A DNA stretch of 53,950 nucleotides, taken from NCBI RefSeq assembly GCF_025506355.1, contig NZ_JANZYP010000070.1:1-53950 (forward strand). The letters are read 5' to 3'. The translations under genes and the position numbers were made by a program. The DNA comes from Sphaerisporangium corydalis (lineage in GTDB: Bacteria > Actinomycetota > Actinomycetes > Streptosporangiales > Streptosporangiaceae). The notes beneath the pieces are model-generated. The model was not told the DNA's origin. It did no database searches and saw only the letters and a list, made by a program, of their open reading frames with translations. Below, piece by piece: positions 53,122 to 53,950 of this stretch. The number at the start of each line of letters is the position of its first letter. Positions within the stretch are counted from its first letter, which is position 1.

Positions 53122-53805
53122 ATGCGTGGTGCGGAACGTACTGACCTCGGCCGGGGACCCGGCTGGACCATTGTGGTGCCGGTGAAGACCCTGGTCGCCG
53201 CCAAGACCCGCCTCGCCGCGGCGACCGGCCCCTACCGGTCGGCGCTCGCCGTCGCCATCGCCTGCGACACCGTCTCGGCGGCGCTGGCCTGCCGGGACGT
53301 CGCCCGGGTCATCGTGGTGACGGGCGATCCCGTGCCCGCGCAGGCCCTGGCCGCGCTGGGCGCGCACGTCGTCCCCGACCCGGACGCCGGGCTCAACGCC
53401 GCGCTGCGGTCCGGCGGCGCCGAGGCCGTGCGGCTGGCGCCGGACGGGCCGGTCGGCGCGCTCCAGGCCGACCTGCCGGCCCTGCGGCCCGCGGAGCTGG
53501 GCGTGGCGCTGGCCTCGGCCGCCGACTTCGACCAGTCGTTCGTCCCGGACGCGGCCGAGATCGGGACCACCTTTTACGGGGTACGGCCCGGCGTGGCGTT
53601 CCGCCCGAGGTTCGGCGGCGAGTCGCGGGCCAGGCATCTGGGCGGCGGCGCCAAGGAGCTGACCCCCGACGGCATCCCCTCGATGCGGTGCGACGTGGAC
53701 ACCCCCGCCGACCTGGAGAGGGCGCTGGCGCTCGGCGTCGGCCCGCGCACGGCGGAGGTCGTGGAAGCACTGAAGGAGTCCTCCACCTGGAGGACTCCTT
53801 CGTGA
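53122..53805 (+). CDS. cofC: 2-phospho-L-lactate guanylyltransferase (coenzyme F420 synthesis)
   Basis: A 227-aa nucleotidyltransferase of the CofC/FbiD family (TIVVPVKTLVAAKTRL, GALQADLPALRPAEL, MRCDVDTPADLERAL). It guanylates phospholactate or phosphoenolpyruvate for F420. ATG 53122 is chosen; a possible -10 GATGCT ends 6 nt before it, so it may be leaderless. A hairpin is encoded in its last codons. Confidence 0.92.
   Translation: MRGAERTDLGRGPGWTIVVPVKTLVAAKTRLAAATGPYRSALAVAIACDTVSAALACRDVARVIVVTGDPVPAQALAALGAHVVPDPDAGLNAALRSGGAEAVRLAPDGPVGALQADLPALRPAELGVALASAADFDQSFVPDAAEIGTTFYGVRPGVAFRPRFGGESRARHLGGGAKELTPDGIPSMRCDVDTPADLERALALGVGPRTAEVVEALKESSTWRTPS
53772..53801 (+). terminator. Hairpin inside the end of cofC
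   Basis: GAAGGAGTCCTCC (53772-53784) pairs perfectly with GGAGGACTCCTTC (53789-53801), loop ACCT. It ends just before the stop (53803-53805), so it is both coding and terminator-like. Confidence 0.8.
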
Positions 53806-53850
53806 TCGGGACCGGCGCGGGGCGGGTCAGACATCCCTGGACGTTGGATG

Positions 53851-53950
53851 TCAAGCGGCGAGGTCGTGGTTGCGGTGTGACCATGCGGTTGCCTGGTCGT
53901 AGGTGGTGTGGGTTTTAAGGCAGCCGTGGAGGATGCCCACCAGGCGGTTG
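53851..53950 (-). CDS. IS110-like transposase, C-terminus only
   Basis: A frame from the right edge ends at TGA 53851-53853. The tail reads NRLVGILHGCLKTHTTYDQA, then TAWSHRNHDLAA, the usual C-terminus of IS110-family transposases (serine-rich active site and DEDD domain lie beyond the edge). No inverted terminal repeat is expected for this family. Only the last 33 codons are visible. Confidence 0.75.
   Translation of the reverse strand, partial: NRLVGILHGCLKTHTTYDQATAWSHRNHDLAA

Overview
The window looks like chromosome from a high-GC actinobacterium, most likely of the Streptosporangiales (Streptosporangium, Nonomuraea or Microbispora type). Coding third positions are almost all G or C, GTG and TTG starts are common, and genes often overlap by 4 nt. 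The order cofC | plsC - gpsA - ddl - DUF3515 - Lrp - thiL - thiD - rpmB - fakA/dak - recG - rsmD - coaD - DUF177 - rpmF - rnc - mutM - acyP - smc - ftsY matches, gene for gene, a core neighbourhood known from Streptomyces and its relatives. The genus is inferred, not shown.

Left part (1-27.9 kb) is mixed and mostly accessory. It holds a very large AfsR/LuxR-like ATPase regulator cut by the left edge, which carries two in-frame tandem-repeat arrays; a possible small peptide gene followed by an ABC exporter; a MerR gene with a textbook operator; a TetR gene divergent from a GH1 beta-glucosidase; a secreted coiled-coil protein; an aldehyde dehydrogenase behind a 23-bp palindrome; ackA; an alpha/beta hydrolase; typA/bipA; a lipoprotein polysaccharide deacetylase; an XRE-cupin regulator divergent from an EamA transporter; a RidA-like gene and a SigR-like sigma gene, the latter divergent from a cysteine desulfhydrase (cds1) gene; a DHFR/RibD-like reductase; and a tetR-controlled cassette.

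The tetR cassette (22.5-27.7 kb) is the most striking find. A TetR-class repressor is divergent from four overlapping genes: a His-rich small protein, an MDR oxidoreductase, a MacB/Lol-type ATPase and an FtsX-like permease. Between them lie two abutting 19-bp operators. One is identical to the Tn10 tetO2 operator as I know it; the other differs from tetO1 at two positions. No tetA-type pump is present.

Right part (27.9-53.95 kb) is the conserved block for chromosome segregation (smc), SRP targeting (ftsY), DNA repair (mutM, recG), RNA processing (rnc, rsmD), ribosomal proteins (rpmF, rpmB), cofactors (coaD, thiD, thiL, cofC), lipid precursors (gpsA, plsC, fakA-like) and cell wall (ddl). It is interrupted by a CBM2-bearing membrane protein with repeat arrays and by a gamma-family PLP enzyme. 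The last 100 bp encode the C-terminus of an IS110-like transposase running off the right edge.

Recurring small features are strong hairpins after rpmB, rpmF, the smc-linked small gene, the CBM2 gene and cofC, and short direct duplications next to stop codons of several genes. No tRNA, rRNA or CRISPR array was seen.
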